Shown here: positions 26,810-35,155 of the stretch, piece after piece
How the letters are laid out: every line of letters starts with the position of its first letter
Numbering within the stretch: position 1 is the first letter of the stretch
From: Clostridium sp. K13
GTDB lineage: Bacteria; Bacillota; Clostridia; Clostridiales; Clostridiaceae
Assembly: GCF_019734195.1 (NCBI RefSeq)
Contig: NZ_JAASHM010000015.1
Location: forward strand, 1 to 64,000
Direction of reading: 5' to 3'
Length of the DNA stretch: 64,000 bases
The notes under the pieces: generated by a model
Told to the model about the DNA's origin: nothing
Databases searched by the model: none
Seen by the model: the letters and a program-made list of their open reading frames with translations, nothing else
Position numbers and translations under genes: made by a program

Positions 26810-26912
26810 GTACAACACCTACCAACCAAGCAGTGTTGTAATTAGTTTAATATCATTCCCTTCACAGAAGGGTATAGATTAGTTTCCCCTATTTCTAATC
26901 TATACCCTTTTT
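26810..26912 (+). ncRNA. candidate small RNA, about 100 nt
   Basis: A start near 26810 is predicted from the promoter. The transcript would hold a hairpin TACAACAC/GTGTTGTA (26811-26818 with 26833-26840), a small CCCTT/AAGGG hairpin and a strong 15-bp terminator stem (26868-26882 with 26895-26909) ending in TTTTT on the plus strand. No open frame of note lies inside. The terminator stem overlaps the last codons of the FUSC gene on the opposite strand, so the RNA would be partly antisense to it. It does not match any RNA family I recognise. Confidence 0.4.
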
Positions 26913-28711
26913 ATTAATTCTTTTATATTATTATTAAATTCACTATATAATTTACTTATGTACTTAAAAATATTCTCATTATATTTTTTCTTATAAACCA
27001 TTAAAACCTTATATCCAATCCTAACTACAAATTCATTATTTTTATCGATAAAATTACTTATTTCATCATCACCATATTGTAAATTTCTAAGGTATAATTT
27101 TTGAGTTAAAAGCGTTGTATGTATTATTAAATCTCTTATATAATTATCTTCTTTACTTTTATTTAAATAATCCCTACTAACATCTACTAAATATTGATCA
27201 TATCTTAATATTTTCTTTATTAACTGCATTATTCCATCCTTCAATTTGTACGGAAAAATAAATTTATTTGCTACTAAAACAATTATTACACCTATTATTA
27301 CGTAAAAAATTCTATATATTAATAATTTATTTAAACTTACTGACAAGGAAGATATGCTAATAGACGCCATAGCTGCAAACAATGAAATTTTATAATATTC
27401 TTTAAATCCATAAAGTAAATATAATGATATAACTAATATCAAAATAGTTACCCATTCAGTATTAAATATATGTATAATTATACCTGTAAATAAAATTGCT
27501 ATTACATTTCCTTTTAATCTTTCTCTACTTTTTACAATAGTATCCTCATAATACGGTTGCATAATTGACATTATAGTTACAATAGCCCATATAACTTTAT
27601 AAAATCCTAATAATTCTGCTATAAATATAGAAAATGTTAATGTTATCGACATTCTCATTGCAAATTTAAATCTTATTGATGACGGTACAAAATATTCTTT
27701 AAAAACTACCTGTGGTTTATCTAAATAACTTCTTTCCCATTCTTTATAAATCATATTTGCTTCTTTATCACTTAATTCTTCTGATTCTTTAATCTGATCT
27801 ATTATTGATGTTACTATAAGCAATACTTCATTAAATATAATAGAACCTTTCTTGTACTTTTCATTTATAAATTTATTTTTATAAATAACATCATTTAATT
27901 TACAAGTTTTTTTTGAATATTTTATTATTAACTCAACCAATGATAAAAAATCTAACATCTCTTCTTTAGATATCTTACTTTTATTATAATGTTCATATAC
28001 TCTTTTTAGATATATATTTAAATACTCTATATTTAGATATAATTTAAACTGTATAGTTCCTAAGTTAGTAGTAAGATACCTTTTATAACGTGTTATATAT
28101 ACCTTATACACTAAATCCATCATTATTTTAGAACAATTCTCCGTTAATTTTTCATCAAATTTATTTTCTATAATATTTTGAATTTGATTTTCTATATTAA
28201 AAAAAGCAGCTTTAACGCTATTTCCCATTATTTCTTTTCCAGTGGTTCTTTTTATATATGTTCCTGCTACAATAACTACTGCACCAAAAACTACAGCTAA
28301 TAATCTATTAGGTAGCTCATAAATAGGAATACTTGTATACTGTGTAAAAACATAAAGCATTATAAATGGCTTATACAAAGTTGCATCATATGGTGATGTT
28401 ACAATATATATAAGCAAAAATATTGCAAAAAAGTCAATTATAACTCCTGTCCATATATTTAAAGATGATAAAAAGGCAATTAAAACTATTAATAAATCTA
28501 ATAATAATATTCTTATAACTCTATTAATTGGTTTAACATAAAAATTTTGTCTTCCTATTACAGTTGAAGTTAAAGCTATTGGAAATGCTATCATTATATT
28601 TTTCATACCAAATAAAATTGCAACACCACTCATAGTAATTACTACAACAGTTCCATTTCTAATCATAGATGTCACATTCATATTGTATTTTCTAATAATG
28701 TAATTAAACAT
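26900..28711 (-). CDS. FUSC-family (aromatic acid exporter-like) membrane protein
   Basis: A 603-aa protein with two membrane bundles (~10-150 and ~350-480). Between them lies a cytoplasmic helical region, and a charged helical tail follows. This is the FUSC/ArAE layout of AaeB- and YccS-like proteins that export aromatic acids or similar compounds. The substrate is unknown. The start is ATG with an AAGGAGGTGA SD. It is monocistronic. Its 3' end overlaps the terminator of the candidate plus-strand small RNA. Confidence 0.85.
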   Translation of the reverse strand: MFNYIIRKYNMNVTSMIRNGTVVVITMSGVAILFGMKNIMIAFPIALTSTVIGRQNFYVKPINRVIRILLLDLLIVLIAFLSSLNIWTGVIIDFFAIFLLIYIVTSPYDATLYKPFIMLYVFTQYTSIPIYELPNRLLAVVFGAVVIVAGTYIKRTTGKEIMGNSVKAAFFNIENQIQNIIENKFDEKLTENCSKIMMDLVYKVYITRYKRYLTTNLGTIQFKLYLNIEYLNIYLKRVYEHYNKSKISKEEMLDFLSLVELIIKYSKKTCKLNDVIYKNKFINEKYKKGSIIFNEVLLIVTSIIDQIKESEELSDKEANMIYKEWERSYLDKPQVVFKEYFVPSSIRFKFAMRMSITLTFSIFIAELLGFYKVIWAIVTIMSIMQPYYEDTIVKSRERLKGNVIAILFTGIIIHIFNTEWVTILILVISLYLLYGFKEYYKISLFAAMASISISSLSVSLNKLLIYRIFYVIIGVIIVLVANKFIFPYKLKDGIMQLIKKILRYDQYLVDVSRDYLNKSKEDNYIRDLIIHTTLLTQKLYLRNLQYGDDEISNFIDKNNEFVVRIGYKVLMVYKKKYNENIFKYISKLYSEFNNNIKELIKRV

Positions 28712-28805
28712 TTTGTCACCTCCTTTATTAAACGCAATAAAATATTCTTTATTACTTTTTCCTTATAAATACTTAACTATTCTATTACACAAATTTAAAA
28801 ATAAA

Positions 28806-28844
28806 AAAATGTAAAGGATACTTATTATTTCTCCTTTACATTTT
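28806..28844 (-). terminator. terminator of the 199-aa unknown gene
   Basis: AAAATGTAAAGGA (28806-28818) pairs with TCCTTTACATTTT (28832-28844), with a T-run on the minus strand. The stem starts within the stop codon. Confidence 0.8.
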
Positions 28845-29442
28845 ATTTTTCTTTTAAATTATTAATTTGCTTTTGCAATTCTTCAATCTGCTTATTTAAT
28901 AATTCTATAGATTGTTTTAATTCATATATCTCATTATTTGATTCCTTTTCTTTTGATGAATTGCTACTAGTAGTTTTTTTCTTTTTATTAGATGCTACAT
29001 TAGCTTGGCTTTCATCATTTGCACTTGAACAAAAGGGATTATCTGCATTCCTATAAATATAATTATAATACCTTCCTGGTCCACCTTGGTAATATTGTTG
29101 TTGTGCATTAAAAACTTCAATGGCTTGCCCTACTAATTGCAACCAGTTACCAACTACATTTTGAATGTTAAATGGAAGATTTCCAGCTATAATATTTCCA
29201 AGCAATTCTCCAATAACAAGTAAAAGTTGTGGTGGTATATCTTGAAACCCTCCTGGAATATCACTACATGCTTCTCTTTGACTTTTAGTAGAATCTGCAT
29301 TAGAACTACCAAATCTACACTCCTCACAAGTTTCTTCACTATTATCAGTATTTTCATTCCCCTTTTCTGAAGTAAAGGAGCTTATATAATCATTAAAACT
29401 TTTTATAAACTCATCAAAACCATTAAAGCCATTTTGATCCAT
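28843..29442 (-). CDS. protein of unknown function with C-terminal coiled coil
   Basis: Not recognised. About 199 aa. It has an acidic N-terminus with CEEC, a middle amphipathic or hydrophobic stretch (IPPQLLLVIGELLGNIIAGN), and a Gln/Tyr/Gly patch (QQQYYQGGPGRYYNYIYR) recalling spore-coat proteins. A Lys/Ser linker and a C-terminal heptad coiled coil (IELLNKQIEELQKQINNLKE) follow. There is no signal peptide. An ATG at 29454 is in frame, but GGTGAG sits between it and the ATG at 29440-29442, which is preferred. A spore-associated role is only a guess from composition. Confidence 0.65.
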   Translation of the reverse strand: MDQNGFNGFDEFIKSFNDYISSFTSEKGNENTDNSEETCEECRFGSSNADSTKSQREACSDIPGGFQDIPPQLLLVIGELLGNIIAGNLPFNIQNVVGNWLQLVGQAIEVFNAQQQYYQGGPGRYYNYIYRNADNPFCSSANDESQANVASNKKKKTTSSNSSKEKESNNEIYELKQSIELLNKQIEELQKQINNLKEK

Positions 29443-29613
29443 AATTCTCACCATAAAAACTAATCACTATTATGATACTCTTTAAATTTTTATTTGATAC
29501 AATATCAGAATTTAGCTATTTAATTCCTATACTAAATTTAAAAGTAAAAACCTTATATTTTCACAATTAAATCTGAATAAATTTTATATTTCAAAAGGTC
29601 AAATACCATATAT

Positions 29614-29655
29614 TGTATGCATACATTTGTTGTTATAAATAAATACAGTTATTAT
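29614..29655 (+). promoter_or_regulatory. pdxST promoter with upstream palindrome
   Basis: TTGTTG (29627-29632), a 17-base spacer and TATTAT (29650-29655) form a plausible promoter. The perfect palindrome TGTATGCATACA (29614-29625) abuts the -35 and could be a regulator site. No PdxR gene is present nearby. Confidence 0.35.
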
Positions 29656-29699
29656 TATACCTATATTTTTATTTTATGTAATTTTATAGAGGTATTATC

Positions 29700-30569
29700 A
29701 TGAGTAGATTAGAATTAAACAAAAACTTAGCTCAAATGTTAAAAGGTGGAGTTATAATGGATGTTACAACTCCAGAGGAAGCAATTATTGCCGAAAAAGC
29801 TGGTGCTTGTGCTGTAATGGCACTTGAAAGAGTTCCTTCTGATATAAGAAAAGAAGGTGGAGTTGCTAGAATGTCAGATCCTAAAATGATTAAAGAAATT
29901 CAAGCTGCTGTTTCCATTCCTGTTATGGCAAAAGTTAGAATTGGTCATTTTGTTGAAGCTCAAATACTAGAAGCATTAGGTATTGATTATATTGATGAAA
30001 GTGAAGTATTAACTCCTGCAGATAATAGCTATCATATAAATAAGCATGATTTTAAAGCTCCATTTGTATGTGGTGCAAGAAATTTAGGTGAAGCTCTTAG
30101 AAGAATTGGTGAAGGTGCTTCAATGATAAGAACAAAAGGAGAAGCTGGCACTGGAGATGTTGTACAAGCAGTTACTCATATGAGAACTATTTGTGATGAT
30201 ATGAGAAGAGTAAAAAATTCACCTAAAGAAGAACTTATGACCTTAGCCAAAGAGTTTAATGCTCCTTATGATTTAATACAATATGTATGGGAAAACGGAA
30301 AGTTACCTGTTGTAAACTTTTCTGCTGGTGGAATTGCAACCCCTGCTGATGCCGCATTAATGATGCAATTAGGCTGTGATGGAGTATTTGTTGGTTCTGG
30401 AATATTTAAATCTGGTAACCCTGAAAAAAGGGCTAGAGCAATTGTTTTAGCTACAACTTATTACAATGATCCTATTAAATTAGCTGAAATATCTGAGGAT
30501 TTAGGTGATGCAATGAGTGGAATTAACTGCAATGAAATTACTTCTAGATACGAAGAAAGAGGATGGTAA
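29700..30569 (+). CDS. pdxS: pyridoxal 5'-phosphate synthase lyase subunit PdxS
   Basis: A 289-aa TIM-barrel enzyme that makes PLP from ribose 5-phosphate, glyceraldehyde 3-phosphate and ammonia supplied by PdxT. Highly conserved segments are present: [26 protein letters not shown] with the Schiff-base Lys, and [12 protein letters not shown] with the second Lys. The length is that of family members. ATG after AGAGG. Directly followed by pdxT (1-base gap), forming the DXP-independent vitamin B6 operon. Confidence 0.98.
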   Translation: MSRLELNKNLAQMLKGGVIMDVTTPEEAIIAEKAGACAVMALERVPSDIRKEGGVARMSDPKMIKEIQAAVSIPVMAKVRIGHFVEAQILEALGIDYIDESEVLTPADNSYHINKHDFKAPFVCGARNLGEALRRIGEGASMIRTKGEAGTGDVVQAVTHMRTICDDMRRVKNSPKEELMTLAKEFNAPYDLIQYVWENGKLPVVNFSAGGIATPADAALMMQLGCDGVFVGSGIFKSGNPEKRARAIVLATTYYNDPIKLAEISEDLGDAMSGINCNEITSRYEERGW

Positions 30570-30570
30570 A

Positions 30571-31140
30571 ATGAAAATAGGTGTGTTATCACTTCAAGGC
30601 GGTGTAATAGAACATATTAATGCTATTTTATCATTAGGTCATGAAGCTATAGAAGTTAAAACATTAGAAAACCTTAAAAATATAGATGCATTAATACTTC
30701 CAGGTGGTGAAAGTACAACTATAGGTAAACTTTTAAAAATTACCGAACTTTTAAATCCACTACGAAAAATGATTCAAAATGGATTACCTGTATGGGGAAC
30801 ATGTGCTGGTATGATTTTACTTGCAAAAAATATAGAAAATGAAGAAACTACTCACTTAGGTGTTATGGACATTACAGTTAAAAGAAATGCTTATGGCACT
30901 CAATTAGATAGTTTTACTACAAATACTATAATTAAAGAAATTAGTAAATCTCCCATAGAGTTAGTATTTGTAAGAGCTCCTTATATAACTGATGTTAATC
31001 CTAATATATCTATTATTGCAACGCTAGATAATAATATAGTTGCAGTAAGACAAGATAATATTCTTGCAACCTCATTTCATCCTGAACTTACTAATGATAC
31101 TTCATTTTTAAATTATTTTATTAACAACATAGTAACATAA
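30571..31140 (+). CDS. pdxT: pyridoxal 5'-phosphate synthase glutaminase subunit PdxT
   Basis: A 189-aa class I glutamine amidotransferase. Motifs are LQGGVIEH, GGESTTIGKLL, WGTCAGM with the nucleophile Cys, and SFHPELTND with the His/Glu of the triad. It hydrolyses glutamine and channels ammonia to PdxS. An in-frame codon exists upstream at 30517 inside pdxS, but GAGG at 30559-30562 places the start at ATG 30571. Confidence 0.97.
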   Translation: MKIGVLSLQGGVIEHINAILSLGHEAIEVKTLENLKNIDALILPGGESTTIGKLLKITELLNPLRKMIQNGLPVWGTCAGMILLAKNIENEETTHLGVMDITVKRNAYGTQLDSFTTNTIIKEISKSPIELVFVRAPYITDVNPNISIIATLDNNIVAVRQDNILATSFHPELTNDTSFLNYFINNIVT

Positions 31141-31196
31141 TATTAAATTCTCTCATATTATATTATGAATACACTTTATTAAAGGATGATGTTTAT

Positions 31197-31346
31197 ATGA
31201 ACAAAAGAGAAAAAAATGATTATGCCAAAACTATTATTGTTCCTCAAAAATACGAAAACCTTCTAAATCCTACAACTGCATTAAAACTAGGTACTATATT
31301 TAAAGATTTATATAGACCTTACACTAAAAATGATAGCAGATATTAG
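31197..31346 (+). CDS. cotJA: spore coat-associated protein CotJA
   Basis: A short 49-aa protein reading TTALKLGTIFKDLYRPY in its second half, the conserved core of CotJA. The start is ATG with an [13 protein letters not shown]. It is the first gene of cotJABC, 12 bases before cotJB. In Bacillus, CotJ proteins are incorporated in the inner coat, with synthesis in the mother cell under SigE. I could not find a well-spaced SigE promoter here. Confidence 0.9.
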   Translation: MNKREKNDYAKTIIVPQKYENLLNPTTALKLGTIFKDLYRPYTKNDSRY

Positions 31347-31358
31347 GAGGTATTATTT

Positions 31359-31607
31359 ATGTGTAAAAATGATTTGTTAAATGAAATAAAAAAATATCAA
31401 TTTTATGCTGTAGAATTAAATCTTTATCTCGATAATTTTCCAAATAATCCAAAGGCGCAAAATGATTATAAAGTAATTTCTAAAAAACTTGATAATCTAA
31501 TAATGGATTATGAAAATACTTTTGGTCCATTAAGAAACTTTGGTTCTGCTTATTTTGAAAATCCAACCGCTTGGGTAGAATCACCCTGGCCTTGGGAAAA
31601 TTATTAA
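31359..31607 (+). CDS. cotJB: spore coat peptide assembly protein CotJB
   Basis: An 82-aa protein with the family pattern of an N-terminal helix (LLNEIKKYQFYAVELNLYLD), then NPKAQNDY and a Trp/Pro-rich tail (WVESPWPWENY). The length is normal. ATG after TAGGAGG. It lies between cotJA and cotJC and likely helps place CotJC in the spore coat. Confidence 0.93.
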   Translation: MCKNDLLNEIKKYQFYAVELNLYLDNFPNNPKAQNDYKVISKKLDNLIMDYENTFGPLRNFGSAYFENPTAWVESPWPWENY

Positions 31608-31620
31608 GGAGGTTTAATTT

Positions 31621-32181
31621 ATGTGGTACTATGTTAAAACTTTAGAATATCCAATTAATTTAAAATCTAACGATTTAAAAATGGCTAAATTCCTTATGTC
31701 TCAATATGGAGGACCTGATGGTGAATTAAGTGCTGCTTTAAGATATTTAAACCAAAGATATACTATGCCTACTGGAAAATCAAAAGCATTATTAACTGAT
31801 ATAGGCACTGAAGAAATGGCTCATGTGGAAATGATTGCAACTATGATTTATCAACTAATGTCAAATGCTTCATTAGATGATTTAAAAAAAGCTGATTTAG
31901 CTGCTCATTATACAGATCACGGCAGAGCTTTATATTATACTGATTCACAAGGTAATCCTTGGACAGCAACTTATATTCAAGCTAAAGGTGATGTTATCGC
32001 AGACCTTCATGAAGATATGGCTGCTGAACAAAAAGCTAGAGCAACTTATGAATGGCTTATAAATTTAACAGATGATCATGATATTAAAGACATTCTTAAA
32101 TTCCTAAGACAAAGAGAAGTTGTTCATTTTCAAAGATTTGGTGAAGCTTTAATGGATGTACAAGATTATATTAAATATTAA
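31621..32181 (+). CDS. cotJC: manganese catalase-like spore coat protein CotJC
   Basis: A 186-aa ferritin-like four-helix protein of the Mn-catalase family. The di-metal ligands are in the helices containing GELSAALRYLNQRY, TEEMAHVEMIA, DMAAEQKARATYE and REVVHFQRFGEAL. It should sit in the spore coat and break down peroxide. The family length is complete. Last gene of cotJABC, 13 bases after cotJB, with a good SD (AAGGAGG) and a terminator behind it. Confidence 0.95.
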   Translation: MWYYVKTLEYPINLKSNDLKMAKFLMSQYGGPDGELSAALRYLNQRYTMPTGKSKALLTDIGTEEMAHVEMIATMIYQLMSNASLDDLKKADLAAHYTDHGRALYYTDSQGNPWTATYIQAKGDVIADLHEDMAAEQKARATYEWLINLTDDHDIKDILKFLRQREVVHFQRFGEALMDVQDYIKY

Positions 32182-32218
32182 TTTTGAAGCTTTGATTTTA
32201 ATCTAACATTATAAAATT

Positions 32219-32246
32219 AAGTAGATAAGTTATAACTTATCTACTT
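32219..32246 (+). terminator. terminator of cotJABC
   Basis: AAGTAGATAAGTT (32219-32231) pairs with AACTTATCTACTT (32234-32246), followed by TTCCTTTTATT. Confidence 0.7.
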
Positions 32247-32302
32247 TCCTTTTATTCTTTCAATTATATATTTAACCAAGCTTTTCTTTGCTTAATATTT
32301 AT

Positions 32303-33508
32303 TTAAAAGTCTGATCCTGCTAAATATCCAGTTGAAAAAGCCATTTGTAAATTATAACCACCTGTTTCAGCATCAATATCTATAACTTCTCCTGCAAAAT
32401 AAAGATTGTTAATTATCTTAGATTCCATTGTTGAAGCATTAATTTCCTTTACTTTAACTCCTCCTGAAGTAACTTGTGCTGCTTTAATAGTTAAAGTTTC
32501 TCTTGCTGTAAGCTTCATTTCTTTAATATACTCTATGATTTTATTCTCATCTTCTTTTCTTAAATCACTAGCCTTAACTTCACTTAAATCTAGAACTTCA
32601 AATACTACCTTTAAGAAGTTTTGTGGAAGAATTCCCTTTAAATTATTAAGTACTGTTTTATTGGGGTTACTTCTTATTAATTGTGATAATTCCTCTTTGG
32701 TTTTATCTTTTAAAAAGTCTAAGTTTACTTCTACCTCTCCCTCTCCTAAAGCCTTACTTAAATATGAAGATAGCTTTAAAACTGCTGGTCCGGATATTCC
32801 AAAGTGAGTAAATAACATATCCCCAAACTTTTCAACCTTTTTCTTTTTCAATTTAGCTGAAACTACAACATCTTTCATTGCAACACCTTGTAATTTTTTC
32901 ACAAACTCTTCTTTTATAACAAGAGGGATTAATGCTGCATAAATTGGTGTTATTGTATGCCCATGTTTTTCTAACACTTCATACATAGCTCCATCTGAAC
33001 CTGTATGTGGAAAACTTTTTCCTCCTGTAGTTATTATAACCTTATCACCTAATATTTTTTCACCATAAGAAGTTATAACACCTTTAATAACTCCCTCTTC
33101 TACTATTAAGTCATTTATTAATGTATTATATCTAACTTTAACTTTATTATTTTCTAAATCGCTTCTTAAAAGCTCTATAACTTCATCAGCTTTATCACTT
33201 TTTGTATATACTTTCTCATCAAGCTCAACTTTATATTCAAGCCCATTATTACTAAAGTATTCTAAAAGTGAATAATTTGAAAATGTATATAAAGCACTAT
33301 ATAAGAATTTCTTATTATTTACTATCTTATCAAAAAATTCTTCAATATCTCTATTATTAGTTATATTACAACGACCACCACCAGTAAGTCTTAGCTTCAT
33401 TCCAATTTCTTTATTTCTTTCTATTAATGTAACTTCATTATTTTTTGCTGCACTAAGAGCTGCCATAATTCCAGCAGGTCCTCCCCCAACAACTATAACT
33501 TTAGCCAA
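32303..33508 (-). CDS. HI0933/YhiN-family FAD-dependent oxidoreductase
   Basis: A ~401-aa flavoprotein. The N-terminal dinucleotide motif is VVGGGPAGIMAALSA, then RLTGGGRCNITN (family hallmark) and TTGGKSFPHTGSDG. A C-terminal FAD motif, FAGEVIDIDAETGGYNLQMAF, closes it. Members are aminoacetone/BaiN-like reductases of uncertain substrate. A GTG at 33517 is in frame, but GAGGTGA covers it. TTG at 33506-33508, giving M-A-K-V-I-V-V-G-G, has the right spacing and fits homologues. It is monocistronic. Confidence 0.9.
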   Translation of the reverse strand: MAKVIVVGGGPAGIMAALSAAKNNEVTLIERNKEIGMKLRLTGGGRCNITNNRDIEEFFDKIVNNKKFLYSALYTFSNYSLLEYFSNNGLEYKVELDEKVYTKSDKADEVIELLRSDLENNKVKVRYNTLINDLIVEEGVIKGVITSYGEKILGDKVIITTGGKSFPHTGSDGAMYEVLEKHGHTITPIYAALIPLVIKEEFVKKLQGVAMKDVVVSAKLKKKKVEKFGDMLFTHFGISGPAVLKLSSYLSKALGEGEVEVNLDFLKDKTKEELSQLIRSNPNKTVLNNLKGILPQNFLKVVFEVLDLSEVKASDLRKEDENKIIEYIKEMKLTARETLTIKAAQVTSGGVKVKEINASTMESKIINNLYFAGEVIDIDAETGGYNLQMAFSTGYLAGSDF

Positions 33509-33848
33509 ACTTGTCACCTCACTAAATTTCCTTTGTTCAATTACCCATTATATCATAAATAATATTCAAATTTTTAATTTTGTTAATCTAAATTAAATCA
33601 AACTTAGAATTTAGATTTTCTTATATGTACACTGTAGTATAAATATAAAAATTAAAACTATTAGTGTATTTAATATATTATAATTTTCTCCATAAAATCT
33701 ATATATAATAACAAAAGGTAATACATAAATTTTATGCATTACCCTTTATCAATAAGTTTAATTATTTAAATCTATTTCTTCATCTTTTCTCTCAATATCT
33801 ACTGACAAAATAATCTCTTCATAAATGCACTTATAGTTATTTAATAAA
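33509..33848. other. intergenic region with a terminator and a short orphan frame
   Basis: A stem GGTAAT..ATAAA against TTTAT..ATTACC (33717-33743) followed by TTTTG on the minus strand is a likely terminator for the 33849-34845 operon. Just behind the 78-aa gene, another minus frame without a start reads CIYEEIILSVDIERKDEEID. It looks protein-like and may be a broken C-terminal remnant. The rest shows nothing. Confidence 0.45.
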
Positions 33849-34085
33849 TTAAACTATTATTTTAACTTTATCCCCATCTTCTGAAGTTATATTAACAACT
33901 TCAAGCCCCTTATAATTTTTCAACTCTTTCTTACAATATTTAATCATAGCTAAAATAGTTTTTTTATCTTCTTTACTAATTTCTTTGCTTGGAATTAATC
34001 TTATACATGTGCTAGCAAGTGATAATGGAACTGGAATTGATAAATTAGTATCTTTTGAATTTATCTTAATTTTCATAACCATCAC
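33849..34085 (-). CDS. small paralogue of the SHOCT-like protein, C-terminal module only
   Basis: A 78-aa protein with MKIKINSKDTNLSIPVPLSL, a helix, then EVVNITSEDGDKVKIIV. The ending is clearly related to the end of the preceding 125-aa protein (INSADGDIVKILVE), and its first strand matches that protein's VNIESHEGDEVKLKLPV. It therefore looks like a one-module version of the same domain. No reaction is known. It starts immediately after the 125-aa gene, with AGGTGATGG as SD, so the three genes form one operon. An internal ATG at codon 3 is equally possible. Confidence 0.7.
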   Translation of the reverse strand: MMVMKIKINSKDTNLSIPVPLSLASTCIRLIPSKEISKEDKKTILAMIKYCKKELKNYKGLEVVNITSEDGDKVKIIV

Positions 34086-34463
34086 CTACTCAACTAAAAT
34101 TTTAACTATATCTCCATCTGCTGAATTTATATTTAATATTTCTCCCATAACAGAAGAATCTAATGAACTACTTATAATATCAATTAATTCATCCATATTT
34201 ACTCCATCTACATTTGTTGACATCATAGGTAACTTACCAGTAGCTTTTATTATTGTTTTTATTACTTTAACAGGTAATTTAAGTTTTACCTCATCTCCTT
34301 CATGACTTTCGATATTAACCCTTAACATCTTATTATCATAATCCTTAACTGTGATTATTTCTTGACTTGGTTGTTCTAATGCATCTATAAGCTCCTTTGC
34401 TTTATCAGCATTTAACTTTCCTTCCTCAACCATCTTTAAAATTCTCATAACCTCTTCATTCAT
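34086..34463 (-). CDS. SHOCT-like (YvlB/LiaX N-terminal-type) protein
   Basis: A 125-aa protein. The N-terminal short helix pair MNEEVMRILKMVEEGKLNAD is the SHOCT-like domain found in YvlB and LiaX-type envelope-stress proteins. Two related beta-rich modules follow (VNIESHEGDEVKLKLP and ILNINSADGDIVKILV). No TM or signal segment is seen. Second gene of a DUF2089-led operon (16 bases after it). Probably a partner or sensor arm for the DUF2089 regulator. This is inferred from domain sharing. Confidence 0.75.
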   Translation of the reverse strand: MNEEVMRILKMVEEGKLNADKAKELIDALEQPSQEIITVKDYDNKMLRVNIESHEGDEVKLKLPVKVIKTIIKATGKLPMMSTNVDGVNMDELIDIISSSLDSSVMGEILNINSADGDIVKILVE

Positions 34464-34479
34464 TCTCTTATACCTCCAA

Positions 34480-34845
34480 TTATTCTTTTAATTTTTTTAA
34501 AGCCTCATCTGCAGATATTTCTCCTTTTTCTAAAGCTTCTAAAATATCTGTCTTTTCCTTTTTACTTTGCGTTTCCTTTATAACATCATATCCTAAAGCT
34601 AGTATTACTTCATCAAGCTTTGCTCTAACTGTTGGATAAGATATACCTAACTCTTTTTCTACATCTTTTATACTCCCTCTGCATTTCACAAAAGTTTCTA
34701 TAAAATAAAGTTGTTGAGAAGTTAAATAATCAAATTTTGATAAACTAAATTCATTTTCTATAGTTGTACTACACCTTGCACATTTTAATCTTATAACTTT
34801 AAGATTTTGATTACATACAGGACATTTACTTAAAACCTTATACAC
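34480..34845 (-). CDS. DUF2089-family zinc-ribbon/HTH regulator
   Basis: About 121 aa. A zinc ribbon (CPVCNQNLKVIRLKCARC, ligands 8/11 and 22/25 from the GTG) is followed by an HTH segment (VKCRGSIKDVEKELGISYPT) and a C-terminal SHOCT-like helix pair (LEALEKGEISADEALKKLK). DUF2089 proteins are presumed transcription regulators. A longer frame begins at ATG 34875, but GAGGTGAG lies 4 bases before GTG 34843-34845, so GTG is chosen. It heads the operon with the two SHOCT-like/beta-module genes and likely autoregulates. Confidence 0.85.
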   Translation of the reverse strand: MYKVLSKCPVCNQNLKVIRLKCARCSTTIENEFSLSKFDYLTSQQLYFIETFVKCRGSIKDVEKELGISYPTVRAKLDEVILALGYDVIKETQSKKEKTDILEALEKGEISADEALKKLKE

Positions 34846-35030
34846 GCAACTCACCTCTTGTCTATATATTACCATTATTTTTATTATCTGTAAATCATCT
34901 ATTTAATATTTTTAATTCTGATATTAATTTTTTTTATTTTTTTATCTATTTTATTAATTTTTTTAATATATTAATTAATTTTTCTTATAATAATATTATT
35001 TTAATCTTTTTTAAGAAATTGTTCGTTTGA

Positions 35031-35119
35031 TTTTAATAAATTAATCATATATAATTTATTAAAATAGGTAATACATACTGCTTTAACTATCTAATTCCAT
35101 TTAGGTAATTTTATTACCT
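35031..35119 (+). promoter_or_regulatory. repeats in the leader of the DUF1002 gene
   Basis: A perfect 13-bp inverted repeat (TTTTAATAAATTA, 35031-35043, with its complement at 35052-35064) is followed by AGGTAAT at 35066-35072. A hairpin AGGTAAT-TTT-ATTACCT follows at 35103-35119, about 36 bases before the start codon. The repeated AGGTAAT, 37 bases apart, suggests an operator or leader structure. No known riboswitch is recognised. Confidence 0.3.
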
Positions 35120-35155
35120 TATCATTGAAATAATTTATTTAAAAAGGAGATACTT

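Noticed and set aside
29455-29699. PLP riboswitch or PdxR site before pdxS
   Set aside because: No conserved riboswitch core, and no pdxR gene nearby. Only a 12-bp palindrome is noted.
30517-30570. Earlier start of PdxT inside pdxS
   Set aside because: It adds 18 residues out of family register, while GAGG and the ATG at 30571 fit.
31153-31175. SigE promoter before cotJA (TCATATT and AATACACT)
   Set aside because: Both halves resemble SigE boxes, but they are only 8 bases apart instead of about 14, so the pair cannot be supported.
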